Source: Pilatotrama ljubarskyi
Taxonomy: Eukaryota; Basidiomycota; Agaricomycetes; Polyporales; Polyporaceae
Direction of reading: 5' to 3'
NCBI GenBank assembly: GCA_022385805.1
Contig: MU277708.1
Coordinates: forward strand, 204,596-268,595
DNA: 64,000 nucleotides
In this document: piece after piece, positions 1 to 10,344 of the stretch
How positions within the stretch are numbered: the stretch's first letter is position 1
Layout: every line of letters starts with the position of its first letter
Made by a program: the position numbers and the translations under genes
Notes under the pieces: generated by a model
The model's input: only the letters and a program-made list of their open reading frames with translations
What the model was told of the DNA's origin: nothing
Database searches by the model: none

Positions 1-815
1 AGACCTGCTTGCTTAAGTCCGCATAGAGCACGCTTAAGCCGTAAGACTTTGTGCTCTTGGCCTTTGGCGATGAAGCCTTCAGGCTGCTCCATGTAGATCT
101 CCTCGTCGAGCTTGCCATATAGATAGGCATTGCGGACATCAAGTCCGGAGGTGTGCCAGTTCTCAAGCACCAAAAGGGCGAGAAACAGGCGTACAGTCTC
201 AAAGCGTACGACGGGTGAGAAGATCTGGTCGTAGTCGAGACCTTCGACCTGGGAGAAGCCTTTGGCAACAAGCCTAGCCTTCTTTCGACCGTCAGATTTG
301 ATGTCAAAGACCCATCGATTCTTGATGACCTTACGCCCCTTGAGGCGGTCAACCAAGTCGTAGACTTGCCGTCGCTGAAGTGCCTCTAACTCTTCGCGAC
401 AGGCAGCCCTCCACTCTTTCTGCTCAGCCGGTGGTAGGTGAGCGATGTCACAGTATGTCCATTCACGGACGTTGGGCAGATCATCAACTGGTGATACTGC
501 TTTGCAAAGCAGGTAGTTGATGAGGTCTACTCCCCCTTCCCGGCATAGTTGTGCCAGGTCCGGTTCGTCAGCCGAGGCGGATGGCGAAGGTGGGTCACTT
601 TGCGATGGACCAGGTGCAGAACTATTGGTAGGAACCTGTTCTGCCCTAGACTTGGTGGGAGCTCGAGAGTGACTCGAGTCATCGCCGACCAGTCTTTTCC
701 ACGCACCCTTCTTTTCCATCTCTTTGAATTGTTCTACGGGATGCCGTGACTCTCCGTAGACATTGCCTGTGTTGAGCAGGGCTTGGCACGCAGCAGAAAG
801 CCCGCTAGGCTCAGC
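1..815 (-). mobile_element. Ty1/copia retrotransposon pol fragment (integrase-RT linker and start of reverse transcriptase), truncated
   Basis: An uninterrupted minus-strand frame runs from just inside a TAA at 816-818 to the window edge, about 270 codons. Its C-terminal half reads as copia-type reverse transcriptase (RVT_2): the segments NRWVFDIKSDGRKKARLVAKG, GLDYDQIFSPVVRFETVR and LDVRNAYLYGKLDEEIYMEQP are signatures of the family, and LKRALCGLKQAG follows at the edge. The upstream half is Ser/Pro-rich and fits the linker between integrase and reverse transcriptase. Protease, gag and integrase are absent on the 5' side, where the frame stops at 816, so the copy is 5'-truncated or broken there. 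No long terminal repeat was recognised to the right. The frame itself has no internal stop, so the break is fairly recent or the element simply extends left of the window. Family is certain; intactness cannot be judged. Confidence 0.88.
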
Positions 816-1533
816 TTACCTGTGGAGCACTTGGTAGAGGCACACACGTAGTGGTTGAGAGTAGAAAGCGACTTAGAGATCCGCTCCTACAGAGCGGTCT
901 TATATATTACTGTACATGTGGCTGTGCTAGAACTATCCAGTGTCTACCAGCCACGAACTCTATTGTATGTGTGTCAGCACCTATGACTAAGTGCAACTGG
1001 TTGACTATGCTGCTATTACTAAGCGCCTAGTCCAACAGCGATAGACTTGTAGACACCAATCATGTAGAGTTCAACAGGACAAGTCCTTTCGTGATGAGTC
1101 CCATCCACGACTCACAACGTATCGGCGACCAAGCCCATGACATAATGAATCGGACTTCATAGAAGTCGTCGCTGCTCTATCGGTGCAACTGGGGACAGAG
1201 CCTCGATGAGCCCGGGCGTCGTGAGAATGCAAATAGGCACATAGGCAGCCTACATAGCACAAGATATGAACCGCTGAACAAGCTAGAAGAGATGGAGAAG
1301 ACCAGTGTGCATGTGGATGTGGTTCGCGCAATGCAGCACGGGGATGAGTACGGCGCGCTCCCGACACGACGGTTATGCCACGCCCGGCCCCTCGGGTCTC
1401 CGTGTCCTTTCTGGGCGGATGAACTGCTTGGTGGCGCTGGCTGTTGCGGCGACAGGAACCGGCCGGGGAGCTGCGATGACGTCGGGAGACGAGAGATAAG
1501 TAAGGTAGTCCGGAGCGAGGCGGCCGTTTCATC
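816..1533. other. Intergenic, between copia fragment and FRE A
   Basis: No gene could be supported here. Two overlapping open frames on opposite strands (1071-1532 and 1292-1789) are Arg/Pro/Ser-rich without family signatures and look like chance frames in GC-rich promoter DNA. The left part may be decayed retroelement sequence. Confidence 0.5.
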
Positions 1534-1542
1534 TTATCAGAT
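1534..1542 (-). promoter_or_regulatory. Iron-GATA factor site (ATCTGATAA) upstream of FRE A
   Basis: TTATCAGAT on the plus strand is ATCTGATAA on the minus strand, an exact match to ATCWGATAA, the site bound by the fungal iron-repressor GATA factors Urbs1, SreA and Sre1. It lies about 250 bp before the proposed FRE A start. The 14-mer TCATCTTATCAGAT around it recurs exactly upstream of FRE B, so the element was kept in both copies. Confidence 0.7.
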
Positions 1543-1636
1543 TAGAACGCAGCCTGATATTCCCCGATCGCCAAGCGTCCCCGGTCCCGCCGGACAACGT
1601 TCATGCGGCCGGGCCTTTAGCCCTGCGACTCCAACA

Positions 1637-1648
1637 CCCCCCCCCCCC
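1637..1648 (+). repeat. Homopolymer C tract (12 nt) in FRE A promoter
   Basis: Twelve consecutive C residues lie between the iron-GATA site and the start codon of FRE A. FRE B has no matching tract. Confidence 0.9.
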
Positions 1649-1716
1649 TCAAATCTGGATTCCCGACGCCGCGGAATAATTTTACGGGGAGCAAAAAAAC
1701 AGCGCTGCGCCCCGCA

Positions 1717-1727
1717 ATGCCTACAAA
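1717..1727 (+). promoter_or_regulatory. Conserved upstream ATG in FRE A leader (shared with FRE B)
   Basis: The 11-mer ATGCCTACAAA follows an A-rich run and occurs in the same place in both FRE leaders (here and at 5817). In FRE A this ATG lies in a different frame from the proposed start at 1791. Its frame has no stop before it enters the retained first intron and then joins exon 2 in frame. It is therefore either an upstream ATG or the start of an alternative N-terminus made from unspliced message. Confidence 0.5.
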
Positions 1728-1790
1728 GAGTAACCCCGCCGCGTCGGGTGCATCCCACCCACTCGCTGCCAGTGTCCTTTCCACCGTGAC

Positions 1791-4377
1791 ATGGGTTCCT
1801 ACGGCGCGTCTGCTCAGGCTGCTGCCACTGTGGCCGCCTCTGCCGCGAGCACCGCGGTCGCCGTGTCGAGCTCATCTCTTCTGGTCAAGGCAGATGGAGC
1901 GACCAACAGCGTTAAGCACACGCCGGTGCGTGACTTCCGGGCGTACTCTGGGTGTCCTTCGACTGACAGCGACTTCTGTATTCCTACAGGCATCCATCGA
2001 GCACGTGTGGTATAGCCTGCTCGCTCTGCTCGGCCTTGCGACAATCATCAATGCCACATTCCTTACCTGGGCGACCTACCGCCGCTTTCAGTCCCGCAGT
2101 GGACGTCCAACCGCTCCTTCCCGCCCTTCACCTTCGTCACGAAGACTGGTTCTTCGTCGTCTCCCCCATGCGGCCCTGGCCGCGTTCCGGATCTTCAGCT
2201 TCAGACTGCGGATTCCTCATATCGACATGACCCTCCTGGAGTTGGTCTTGACTGTACTCTATCTTGGTGGATGTTTGGCATGGTCGTTTGCGCCTAGTGA
2301 GTATCCTTGCCTTGCTCACACGTCCTTCTAGCTTACAATATGCGCAGGGGACAATATCTTGCCGAGAGTTAATCTCAAAGCTGCATCATGGGCTGGTAAC
2401 ACGGCCAAGCTCGCTGCGGCTCAGCTACCCCTCGCAGTGGTTCTAGCTCTGAAGAACAACCCCATCACTTGTGAGTACTAACGCTTCCAATCCCCACTCT
2501 GGCATGCATCTCGGTCTAACATTGTATCGCCAGGGCTCACAGGTCTTGCTCACGAGAAGGTAATTCTCGAATCCGCTTCCCGTCCAGTGTTTGGTGCTGA
2601 CCGAGTCATAGCTCGTTCCGATGCATCGCATAGTGTCGAGGTGCATCTTCGTGCTGACATGGATTCACATGGTTGGAGCGTATGTAGAATCTTCCTTTGC
2701 CGTAGGCATGTTGCTCACCGTGGGCTGCCGCGCTTTACAGATACTACAGATCGTGAGTATTCCCGCTGATTCCTGCAGACTACTGTCCTCACACGCACCT
2801 ACAGTCCAGCGACGTTCGTAAATCAGGGATGGAAGATCGCGGGGCTCGTTGGGGCCGTCGCACAGACCTTCACCACCATCTTCGGTATCAAGAGCATTCG
2901 CCGGCGTTACTACGAGGTCTTCTATTCCAGCCACGTCGTGCTCATCCTGTGAGTCCGCACCCCGCAATGCTTTTGCGGCCTCACGCTGACCCCCCAACTC
3001 CAGAATCTTCCTCATCACGGTTCACATCCATTGCATACCGGTGAAGTGCGACCTCTACGTCTGGCCCGTCTGGATTCTCTGGGGCTTCGATCGCCTTCTT
3101 CGTGGCTCCCGTTACCTCCTCTTCAACATCATCATGAAGCCTGAGAATCCCAATGCACGCATTGAATGCATTGGTGCTGAGGGCCTGCGCGTCACTCTCC
3201 GGCGCAGGATCCCGGGTGGCTGGAAGGCGGGGCAGCACGTCTTCCTCGCGTTCCCCAAGCTCGGGATCGAGTCGCATCCGTTCACCATTGGCAACGTCTA
3301 TGAGAGGCAGGAAGGAAGCGACGAGGCCGAGATGATGTTCATCATCCGTACGCAGGGCGGGCAAACCAGGTTGCTCATGGACCTTGCGGCGCCTTTGGGA
3401 AGCTGTGAGATCAAGGCGCTGTTCGACGGGCCATATGGTCACCCCGAGGACATCAGGCCCTTCTCGACATGCGTCTTTGTGGCGGGAGGAACCGGTGTGA
3501 CTTACACGCTCGCCCGGATGCATCAGCTCCTCAAGTACGTCCCACCCCTTCTAGTGTTTGGTAGTTCGGTGTCTTATCCGGATTGCAGGGACGTGAACGC
3601 CTCCGACGCCTGCGCAAAACGCATCGTCTTCGTCTGGGCCGTGCGCACTGAGAGTATGTCGCAGGTTCTCCCATGTCTGATTTTCTGAGACTGATGTACC
3701 TACGTGTCTAGGCGAGTATGGATGGCTCGCATCGGACTTGTCAAACGCCGTCGCCGCAGCTCCCCCATCGGTCTCCGTCTCGGTGGAGGTTTTCGTCACC
3801 GGTGGCATTGCCAACGGCGCCATTACCGTCTTGGAGAAACTCGAGAAGGATCGGGACCTCGAGAAGGGCCTGTCTCTCTCCCCCATCTCGTCATGCTCGT
3901 ATGATCGCTCTCCTTCTCCTACCCGGTGCGGAGGAGACGACGAGCCATTCGACGAGAAAACGGGCGAGGATCGCTCGGACTCGCAGGGCTCCAGTGGGAC
4001 GTGCACGCCGACGAAGTCCGACGCAGATTGCTTCGGATCGGGTGCGTCCACGCCGACCGTGGTGGCGTGCAGCGAGGGTGCCTTCCCGCTCAAACGCTCC
4101 CCTATCTCGCGGCGACCTGGCAGACCTGACGTGCGCAGGATTCTGGAGGAGGAAGTCACCGCCTCGGAAGGGGCGGTGGCCGTAGATGGTGAGTCCGGCT
4201 ATCGTCTCGTGCGTCTTATAAATCTTGGCTCGCTCATATAATCGCATCCTAGTATCTGGGCCGGACGGACTCGTGAACGCTGTGCGTTCTGCTCTGTGTG
4301 AATCGTTCAGCGGTCCCTTGGCGACGCTGAGGGGCGCGCCGACAGTTCTGCTGAGCGTTGAGCAGTTCCGGATGTGA
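1791..4377 (+). CDS. Ferric/cupric reductase transmembrane protein, paralogue A
   Basis: Plasma-membrane metalloreductase (FRE family): moves electrons from cytosolic NADPH through FAD and two hemes to extracellular Fe(III). Eleven exons: 1791-1925, 1990-2296, 2348-2470, 2534-2559, 2612-2679, 2741-2752, 2805-2948, 3004-3534, 3589-3653, 3712-4188, 4253-4377. They sum to 2013 nt, giving 670 aa. Two H-x13-H heme pairs are present, one starting at MHRIVSRC and one at SSHVVLIL. The FAD site is HPFTIGN and the NAD(P)H site has GPYG and VAGGTGVTYT. A hydrophilic Ser/Thr-rich stretch precedes the conserved end VLLSVEQFRM. The Ala/Ser-rich N-terminus shows no clear signal peptide. Start 1791 was chosen because the spliced frame mirrors paralogue B; ATG 1717 is the alternative. 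A tandem paralogue begins 1.5 kb downstream on the same strand. The upstream iron-GATA site predicts repression by iron. Confidence 0.9.
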
Positions 4378-5660
4378 TTTGGCCTGCACCCCCGGGCGAG
4401 GGGGGACGGCACACGCGCTAGACGCGTTGAGGGCTAGGAGACAGGGTCTCCGTCATCGGTGTATCACAAGGTATCGTTGTAGCTATAGCATTGCTACATT
4501 AGAGATTTCGACGCATCACTGTATCGAGTAGCATAATAGACCGCGTAGAATGTATCCATCCGCTCCTTTACCTGTATCCTGTCTCATATGCGCCGACCTA
4601 CCGTTTCTCAAGGCGGAAACCCACGGACCAGTGAGGCATGCGCTGCTTGTGCGAAAATGGCATTGTAACGTTACACGCTCCGACAGTCTATGCAAGGCGC
4701 GAGGGGAAACGCTAATGAATCGACATTCAGGCGTTCGCGAGCGGTTCCTGAGCAAACGCCCTCGGCGGGAAAACCGTCGACAGACTGAGGCGGTGCCTTG
4801 CTCTAGTCAACACCCGTCAAGTTTATGGTGGCTGCAGAAACCCTTGACCCACTCACACTACTGGTGTCTCTGCAAAGACATCTGAGGTACATGACATTTC
4901 ACTGTGCTCTCGTTTCTCACGATGGGGTCCTCGAAGTGATGGCTTCGACGACGAGTACACTCTCGGTCATCACTGCCAGAGAGGCAGCTTCTCACCCGAG
5001 GGTGATTGGGGAAATCACAGGGTTCGCTCGCGCTTGCCCAGAGAGCGACGACCGCAGATTGGACGCCCTGAGCGGGCCATCCGAGGGCGAGCTCGGAGCC
5101 GAAGTGCAGGACAATTACGAGGGAGACGCTTCCGGCCAGGAACGGTGAGCGTCGTGTAAAGGATCAAGCAAGAATGCGGTGGAGCGATGGCCACTGAGCC
5201 CGTCTGCGCATGCGCGTCGAGACCGTCACCACGTTAGGCATGGGTCTGAATGCTTCGGATTCGAGACAACCAAACGCAAGGCACCCCGACCATCGGCAAC
5301 GCGGTCGGACGTCGGCGTGCCTCGAGAACGCTCCCCGTGCAACTGGCTCAACCCTACTCACCGGTACTCGCAACGATCGTGGAGGTATGCCCGCACACAC
5401 CCGGGATCGGGCCACGACGGACTGCCCATGTTCCCGGGGACATTAGCGGCCTGATGGCTCTCATATCCGATTTGAAGGCAGAGATGCACGCCAGCAGGAC
5501 ATTGGCTCAGTACCTAGATATGCTGCGAGCCGTAGCGATGGGAGAGCGAGCACGGAGAGGGCGTAGACGCACTAGTGCGGAAGATGAGCGCTTGAGCGGT
5601 GGTTCCAACCAGATCACCTTCCTTTTAGAAGTCTGCGGGGTCCAGATGTGCGGTCTCATC
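4378..5660. other. Intergenic, FRE A 3' side and FRE B promoter
   Basis: No recognisable gene. Two plus-strand open frames (4825-5148 and 5250-5789) have no family signature and the second covers the FRE B regulatory region, so I treat them as chance frames. Confidence 0.5.
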
Positions 5661-5669
5661 TTATCAGAT
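5661..5669 (-). promoter_or_regulatory. Iron-GATA factor site (ATCTGATAA) upstream of FRE B
   Basis: Second exact ATCTGATAA (minus strand) about 225 bp before the FRE B start, inside the same 14-mer TCATCTTATCAGAT as at FRE A. Flanking bases diverge, which suggests selection on the motif rather than a recent duplication. Confidence 0.72.
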
Positions 5670-5816
5670 AAAACGAGGGAGATCCTGATCAAGCGCCGGC
5701 TGTTCCGCAACAAGTTCATGCGGTTCGATCCTCCGAGCCCTCCCCGCGAACTTCGACCAGGTTATCGAGAGCAGCCCGTTTTGTTATAGCGAAAAAATCA
5801 GCGGCACTGCGCAGAA

Positions 5817-5900
5817 ATGCCTACAAATACCGGCCGAAGAAGCATCGAGGAGAGCGCGCTCCCCGCCCCTCCTCGAAGTCCCAAAGGCCCGAGATGCTGA
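5817..5900 (+). promoter_or_regulatory. Upstream ORF of FRE B (27 codons) overlapping the main ATG
   Basis: Starts with ATGCCTACAAA, as in the FRE A leader, and runs 27 codons to TGA 5898-5900. The main start ATG 5894-5896 lies inside the uORF end in another frame (ATGCTGA), an arrangement that favours termination-reinitiation. Whether it is translated cannot be seen from sequence. Confidence 0.5.
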
Positions 5901-8522
5901 GCGACGACCTCATCTACTCTACGCCTGAAGCAGGCCCCTCCGCTGCTCCTTCCTTTGCGTACACGGCCAGCCCTGTGGTGAACGAGGTGGTCACCTACAC
6001 GTATACCACCGCTGGTGCAACATACACATATACATACATTGCACACAAGGAGGTACGTTGCGCGCCTTCTACTGTCGCGCCTAACCCTGTCATCACTAAT
6101 CCGCTGCCGTAGCCAAGGGTTCGGAATGCGTACTGGGGCGTACTTGCTCTGATGGGTGTAGCGACCATCATTAACGGTTGCTTCGTGGCTTGGGCCTTGT
6201 ACCGCCGCTATCGAGCTCGCCGCAAGCCGGTCGCAGAGGCTGCCTCCACGCCCTCCCGACCGTCCGGCAGACTCTCCCTGCGCCGTCTGCCACACGCAGT
6301 CCTGTCGGCCTCCCGAATTGTTGGCTTCCGGCTCAGGATTCCGTTCGTGGAGATGACCATGGTGGAATTCGCTCTGACCATCATGTATCTGGCTGGATGC
6401 CTGGCGTTCGCCCTCGCACCAAGTGAGTGCGCAAGGCTTGCCGACGTTACACCGAGCTAATATATTCGTTAGCCGATAACGTCCTGCCTAGAGTCCATCT
6501 CCAGGCGAACTACATCGGAGGCAAGTCTGGACTGATCGCTGCCGGTCAGATGCCCCTCGCGGTTTTCCTCGCCCTGAAGAACAACCCCATAACATGTGAG
6601 TGGGCCCCCGTCCAGAGGGATTGGCTGTCCTCATATCTTCTCCCGTCACAGGGTTGACTGGCCTTGGACATGAGAAGGTACTCGCGACAAGCTCTACTCT
6701 ATGGCTCGCAGCTGACTTCTCACATGTAGCTCGTGTTGATGCACCGCATCGTCTCTCGGTGCATCCTTCTCATGACATGGATCCACTTGTGGGCAGAGTA
6801 GGTACGCTCACATGTACATTCCGGCATCCCCCTGACCGTCTTGCGTTACTTTCAGGTATGTCAACTATAAGGAGTACGATGCGTGAGTATAGTAGCCATA
6901 TGCTTTTGGAGTTCAAGCGCTAACAGAACGATAGGCTCTCAGAGCTGATAGACGAGGGATGGGAAATTGCGGGGCTTATTGAAGCCGTCGCGCAGACGGT
7001 GACTACGATCCTCGGAATTAAGCAGATTCGTCATCGCTTCTACGAGATCTTCTACTCCAGTCATGTCGTCCTCATCATGTGAGTTGCGCGACGCCCGCAG
7101 AGCAATCTCGACTCTCTGACATCCCGTACAGCATCTTTATCGTGACTGTGCACATCCACTGCATCCCCATGCTCTGCGCCTACTACGTCTGGCCCTGCTA
7201 CATCATCTGGGGCTTCGACCGCCTGTTCCGCGGCTCGCGCTACCTGCTCTACAACGTCATCCTCCGCCCAAAGAACCCGAAGGCGCTCGTCGAGCACATC
7301 GGCGCGGACGGCCTCCGCGTCACCCTCAAGCGCAGGATCCCCGGTGGCTGGAAGGCCGGTCAGCACGTCTTCCTCGCCTTCCCCGCCCTCGGCATCGAGT
7401 CGCACCCGTTCACCATCGGGAACATCTACGAAAAGGAGGATGAGGAGAACGAGGCGGAGCTGGTGTTCATCATCCGGGCGATGGGCGGCCAGACGAGGAT
7501 GCTCATGGACAAGACGATCACCACTGGGACGTGTGAGCTTACGGCGCTCTTCGACGGTCCGTACGGCCATCCGGAGGACATCCGACCATTCACGACTTGC
7601 GTCTTTATTGCTGGTAAGCTGGAGACGCTCAGGAATAGCAACCCGATCTGACACACCCTCCTTTAGGTGGAACTGGCGTGACGTACACTATCGCCCGGAT
7701 GCATCAACTCTTCAAGTAGGTGCAAGGCTCTGAGCACAGGTCGTCTTTTTGCTCACTTTCCACTCACAGGGATGTGCACGCGAAGGATGCTAGGGCAAGG
7801 CGCGTCGTGTTCGTCTGGGCGGTCCGCACGGAGAGTAAGTCGGCCATCTAGATACGTGATCGCTTCGCCTTTCTCACGTCGCCATCACTCCCAGTCGAGT
7901 ACGAATGGGTCGCCTCCGACATCGTCAAGGTCATCGCGCTCGTCCCGAAGTCCGTCTCCCTCCTCGTCGAGGTCTATCTCACGAGCGGCCAGCGCACCAA
8001 CACACTCCAAGCGCTGCCCGAGCTCGAGAAGGACTTCGACATCGAGAAGGACGCCGCTGTGGCCGTCACCAAGCCGACTTCGCACGATCGCACGTCTTCG
8101 CATGCGTCTGACAACGAAAAAGTCACGCAGGTCGACGATGGCTCTGGCGCGTCGACGCCGACGAAGCCTCAGGCGGCCTACTTCGCCTCGGGCGCGACGA
8201 CGCCGACGACCGCATGCGTCGACGGCGCGTTCCCCGTTCTGCGCCCTGGCATCGTTCGCAAGACCGGCCGTCCGGACGTGCTGAGGATTCTGGAGGAGGA
8301 GGTCACCGCCTCGGAAGGCGCGGTCGCCGTGGATGGTCAGTCTCTCTAGTCGCGGTCCTCATCGTTGCCCGAACGCTGACGCCGACGTCCCACGTAGTCT
8401 CCGGACCCGACGGGCTTGTCGATTCTGTGCGGTCTGCTCTCTCCCAGCCGTTCGCGGGGCCGATCGCCACGATGAAAGGCACGCCGACGGTTCTGCTGAG
8501 CGTGGAACAGTTCCGCATGTGA
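5894..8522 (+). CDS. Ferric/cupric reductase transmembrane protein, paralogue B
   Basis: Tandem paralogue of FRE A. Twelve exons: 5894-6052, 6113-6422, 6473-6595, 6652-6677, 6730-6797, 6856-6882, 6935-7078, 7132-7613, 7667-7715, 7770-7834, 7895-8335, 8398-8522. They sum to 2019 nt, giving 672 aa. Both H-x13-H heme pairs are kept (from MHRIVSRC and SSHVVLII), as are HPFTIGN (FAD), GPYG and GGTGVTYT (NADPH), and the end VLLSVEQFRM. The N-terminus is Tyr/Thr-rich and ectodomain-like before the first membrane helix. Six exon lengths equal those of FRE A. The intron 7614-7666, splitting the GGTG motif, is missing in A, whose 531-nt exon equals 482+49 here. Same role as FRE A; different N-terminus and Ser/Thr loop may mean different regulation or substrate. 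Confidence 0.91.
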
Positions 8523-9039
8523 GGCCTTGAGGGCTCGCATGCTCGTCCGACGGTATCCTCCGGAGGTGCCAGATTCCGTCATGGGTTGTAGAGAAAAGGT
8601 TTTATAGATGTACATGTACTGCCGGATTTCACGAGACGACTTGGTACGAGGTAATGACTGTTGTAGTATGATCGCGGGGCGTTGCCCAGCCTTAGAGCGG
8701 GATGGACCAGAAAACGACTTGCATGCTCTGCATCATGGGCGAAGATCGTGAACGTTAACGAAAGGACGTAGTCCATACCTCGGCAGGACAGTCGAGTTCG
8801 CATCACGCGAAGCTCTCCTCACTTGACCTCACTAAGCACGCTGGACCTCAGCAAATTTCGAATGCGTCCGTATCATCCGATGCGCATCTGGTCGAACAAG
8901 TCTGTCTATCGCGCCGACTAATAATGAAGTACGATACATGTGGGAAGGAGCGTAGCAGATGGTATGTGTAGATAGTACAATGTCACGTCGTCAATGAGCC
9001 CAGCGAGGTCTAGCGATGAAAGAGATATCGGCGGAAGCC
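8523..9039. other. Convergent 3' intergenic region (FRE B / RCF2)
   Basis: Holds the 3' ends of two convergent genes. No open frame of interest, no repeat seen. Confidence 0.5.
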
Positions 9040-9813
9040 TCACGATGACGGGGCGGGGGCAGCATTCTGACTGCGTGCGAGCTGGCGGAGGTTGTTCTCG
9101 CGCTCCTCCTTCTCCTGCTCTTCGAGAATGTGCGCCCACGAGTGGTCGACGGAACGGTTCTCGTGCGAGTCCTTCCGCTGGCTCTGCGTGAGGATGCCGG
9201 CGGCGATGAGCACGCCGATGGTGAGGCCCTGGGCCCACATACGGGCCTGAACCACTTTTTGGGGGGTGCTCTGGTAACTATGATGGTATAGCATGTAAGC
9301 ACTCGCCTTCCAAGAGAGTATGGCTAAGAAACGTACCGATTGCGCATCACAATCGCACCGGCAACGGCCATGGAGGCGGCCCAGCTCCCAAGAATGATCT
9401 TGTACTGGTTGCGCATGGCCCACTCCTTCAGCTTCGCCTTCGTGTCGAGCGTCTGCCAGTGCGCCTGCTCTACACGCTCCTCGCGCTCGAGCTCGGCCTT
9501 GCCGGCACCGGTCCATGTGGACTTGTCGAACTCGACGCCGCGGCGCTCTGCCTGGATGGCGTAGCAGGGGCCGACGACCATGATGACGCCGAGGGCCTTG
9601 AGGTGGGGCGGGAGGCGGCGGTAGTAAGCCCAGTTGCGCTGGGCGTACCAGGAGGCGGGGAGGGAGATGGCAAGGCCGCCGAGGATGCCTTCGATCGCAC
9701 CGCGGACTGTGGCTGCGTGGTGTCCGGCGAGCTCTTCCTCAGTAGCGAGCTGTAGAGGGAGTGTGTTAGATGGCTGCGTTTGTCAGTCTGGATGGTGGCT
9801 GGCGCACCTTCAT
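9040..9813 (-). CDS. RCF2: HIG1-domain respiratory supercomplex factor 2
   Basis: Inner mitochondrial membrane protein associated with cytochrome c oxidase and the III-IV supercomplex. Three exons on the minus strand: 9808-9813, 9337-9749, 9040-9277. The sum is 657 nt, giving 218 aa, close to yeast Rcf2. The first exon encodes only Met-Lys; the donor GTGCGC follows directly and the next exon opens with LATEEELAGHH. Two N-terminal hydrophobic segments are followed by the HIG1 domain, with WAMRNQYKIILGSWAASMAV as its first helix and WAQGLTIGVLIAAGIL as its second. QKVVQARMWAQ between them carries the family's Q...R...Q spacing. The charged C-terminus is typical. It is divergent to the FTS-like gene across about 530 bp. 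Family assignment is firm; Rcf2 rather than Rcf1 rests on length and the N-terminal extension. Confidence 0.87.
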
Positions 9814-10344
9814 GTTTCTATGCGGTCGTCAAAGAGTCGAACAGCTGCTTCGTGTAGTGTCTAGAGACAGATAGGGTATCGAGGAGAGAGACCCGAGGGC
9901 GGGAGTTGGATGTGGTGTAGTGAGAGAGCGGCTGCGCAAGAGTGGCACTGCTTTATACGAGCAGCTGGAGAGAGATGGAGGCCTGGAGTCGGAGGATCCG
10001 GCGGGGCGGAGTAAACCGGAGACGGCCATTCGAGGCTCGGCAGGCAGATTCACCGACGCAAAGCGGGCTCTCTCGCGACAGAAAATATTGTCAGCCGTTG
10101 CTCAGCAAGTCCCGTGCTGCTCTCCTCTCCGAACACATTAATGCATCGTCGCCTGGGCCGTCGTCGACGCTCGCCGCCGCACGCTCGCCCGAGTCGCGAC
10201 GACGGTGGGCCTCGTTCCCGCCTTCCGATTGGCTCCCGTCCCGATCAGGAGGCGCGATCAACACACAAGCGCCCGCTGTAGCAGCACAGTGGTTATGGGC
10301 GCTTAGATGTCTGCGCTCGCACTCGACGTCTCAACGGAGAGTCC
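9814..10344. promoter_or_regulatory. Divergent promoter region RCF2 / FTS, with a short uORF
   Basis: 531 bp between two divergent starts. An ATG at 10307 opens a 27-codon frame ending at TAG 10388-10390, overlapping the proposed start of the next gene (10345) out of frame; it may limit translation of that gene. Confidence 0.4.

Noticed and set aside
1071..1789. Opposed Arg/Pro-rich open frames (1071-1532 minus, 1292-1789 plus)
   Set aside because: They overlap on opposite strands in the FRE A promoter and include the iron-GATA site; no family signature.
5722..5731. GGTTCGATCC, a tRNA B-box-like sequence
   Set aside because: No A box at the right distance and no cloverleaf; inside the FRE B leader region.
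4825..5789. Plus-strand frames upstream of FRE B
   Set aside because: No conserved motif; the second covers the promoter and the iron-GATA site.
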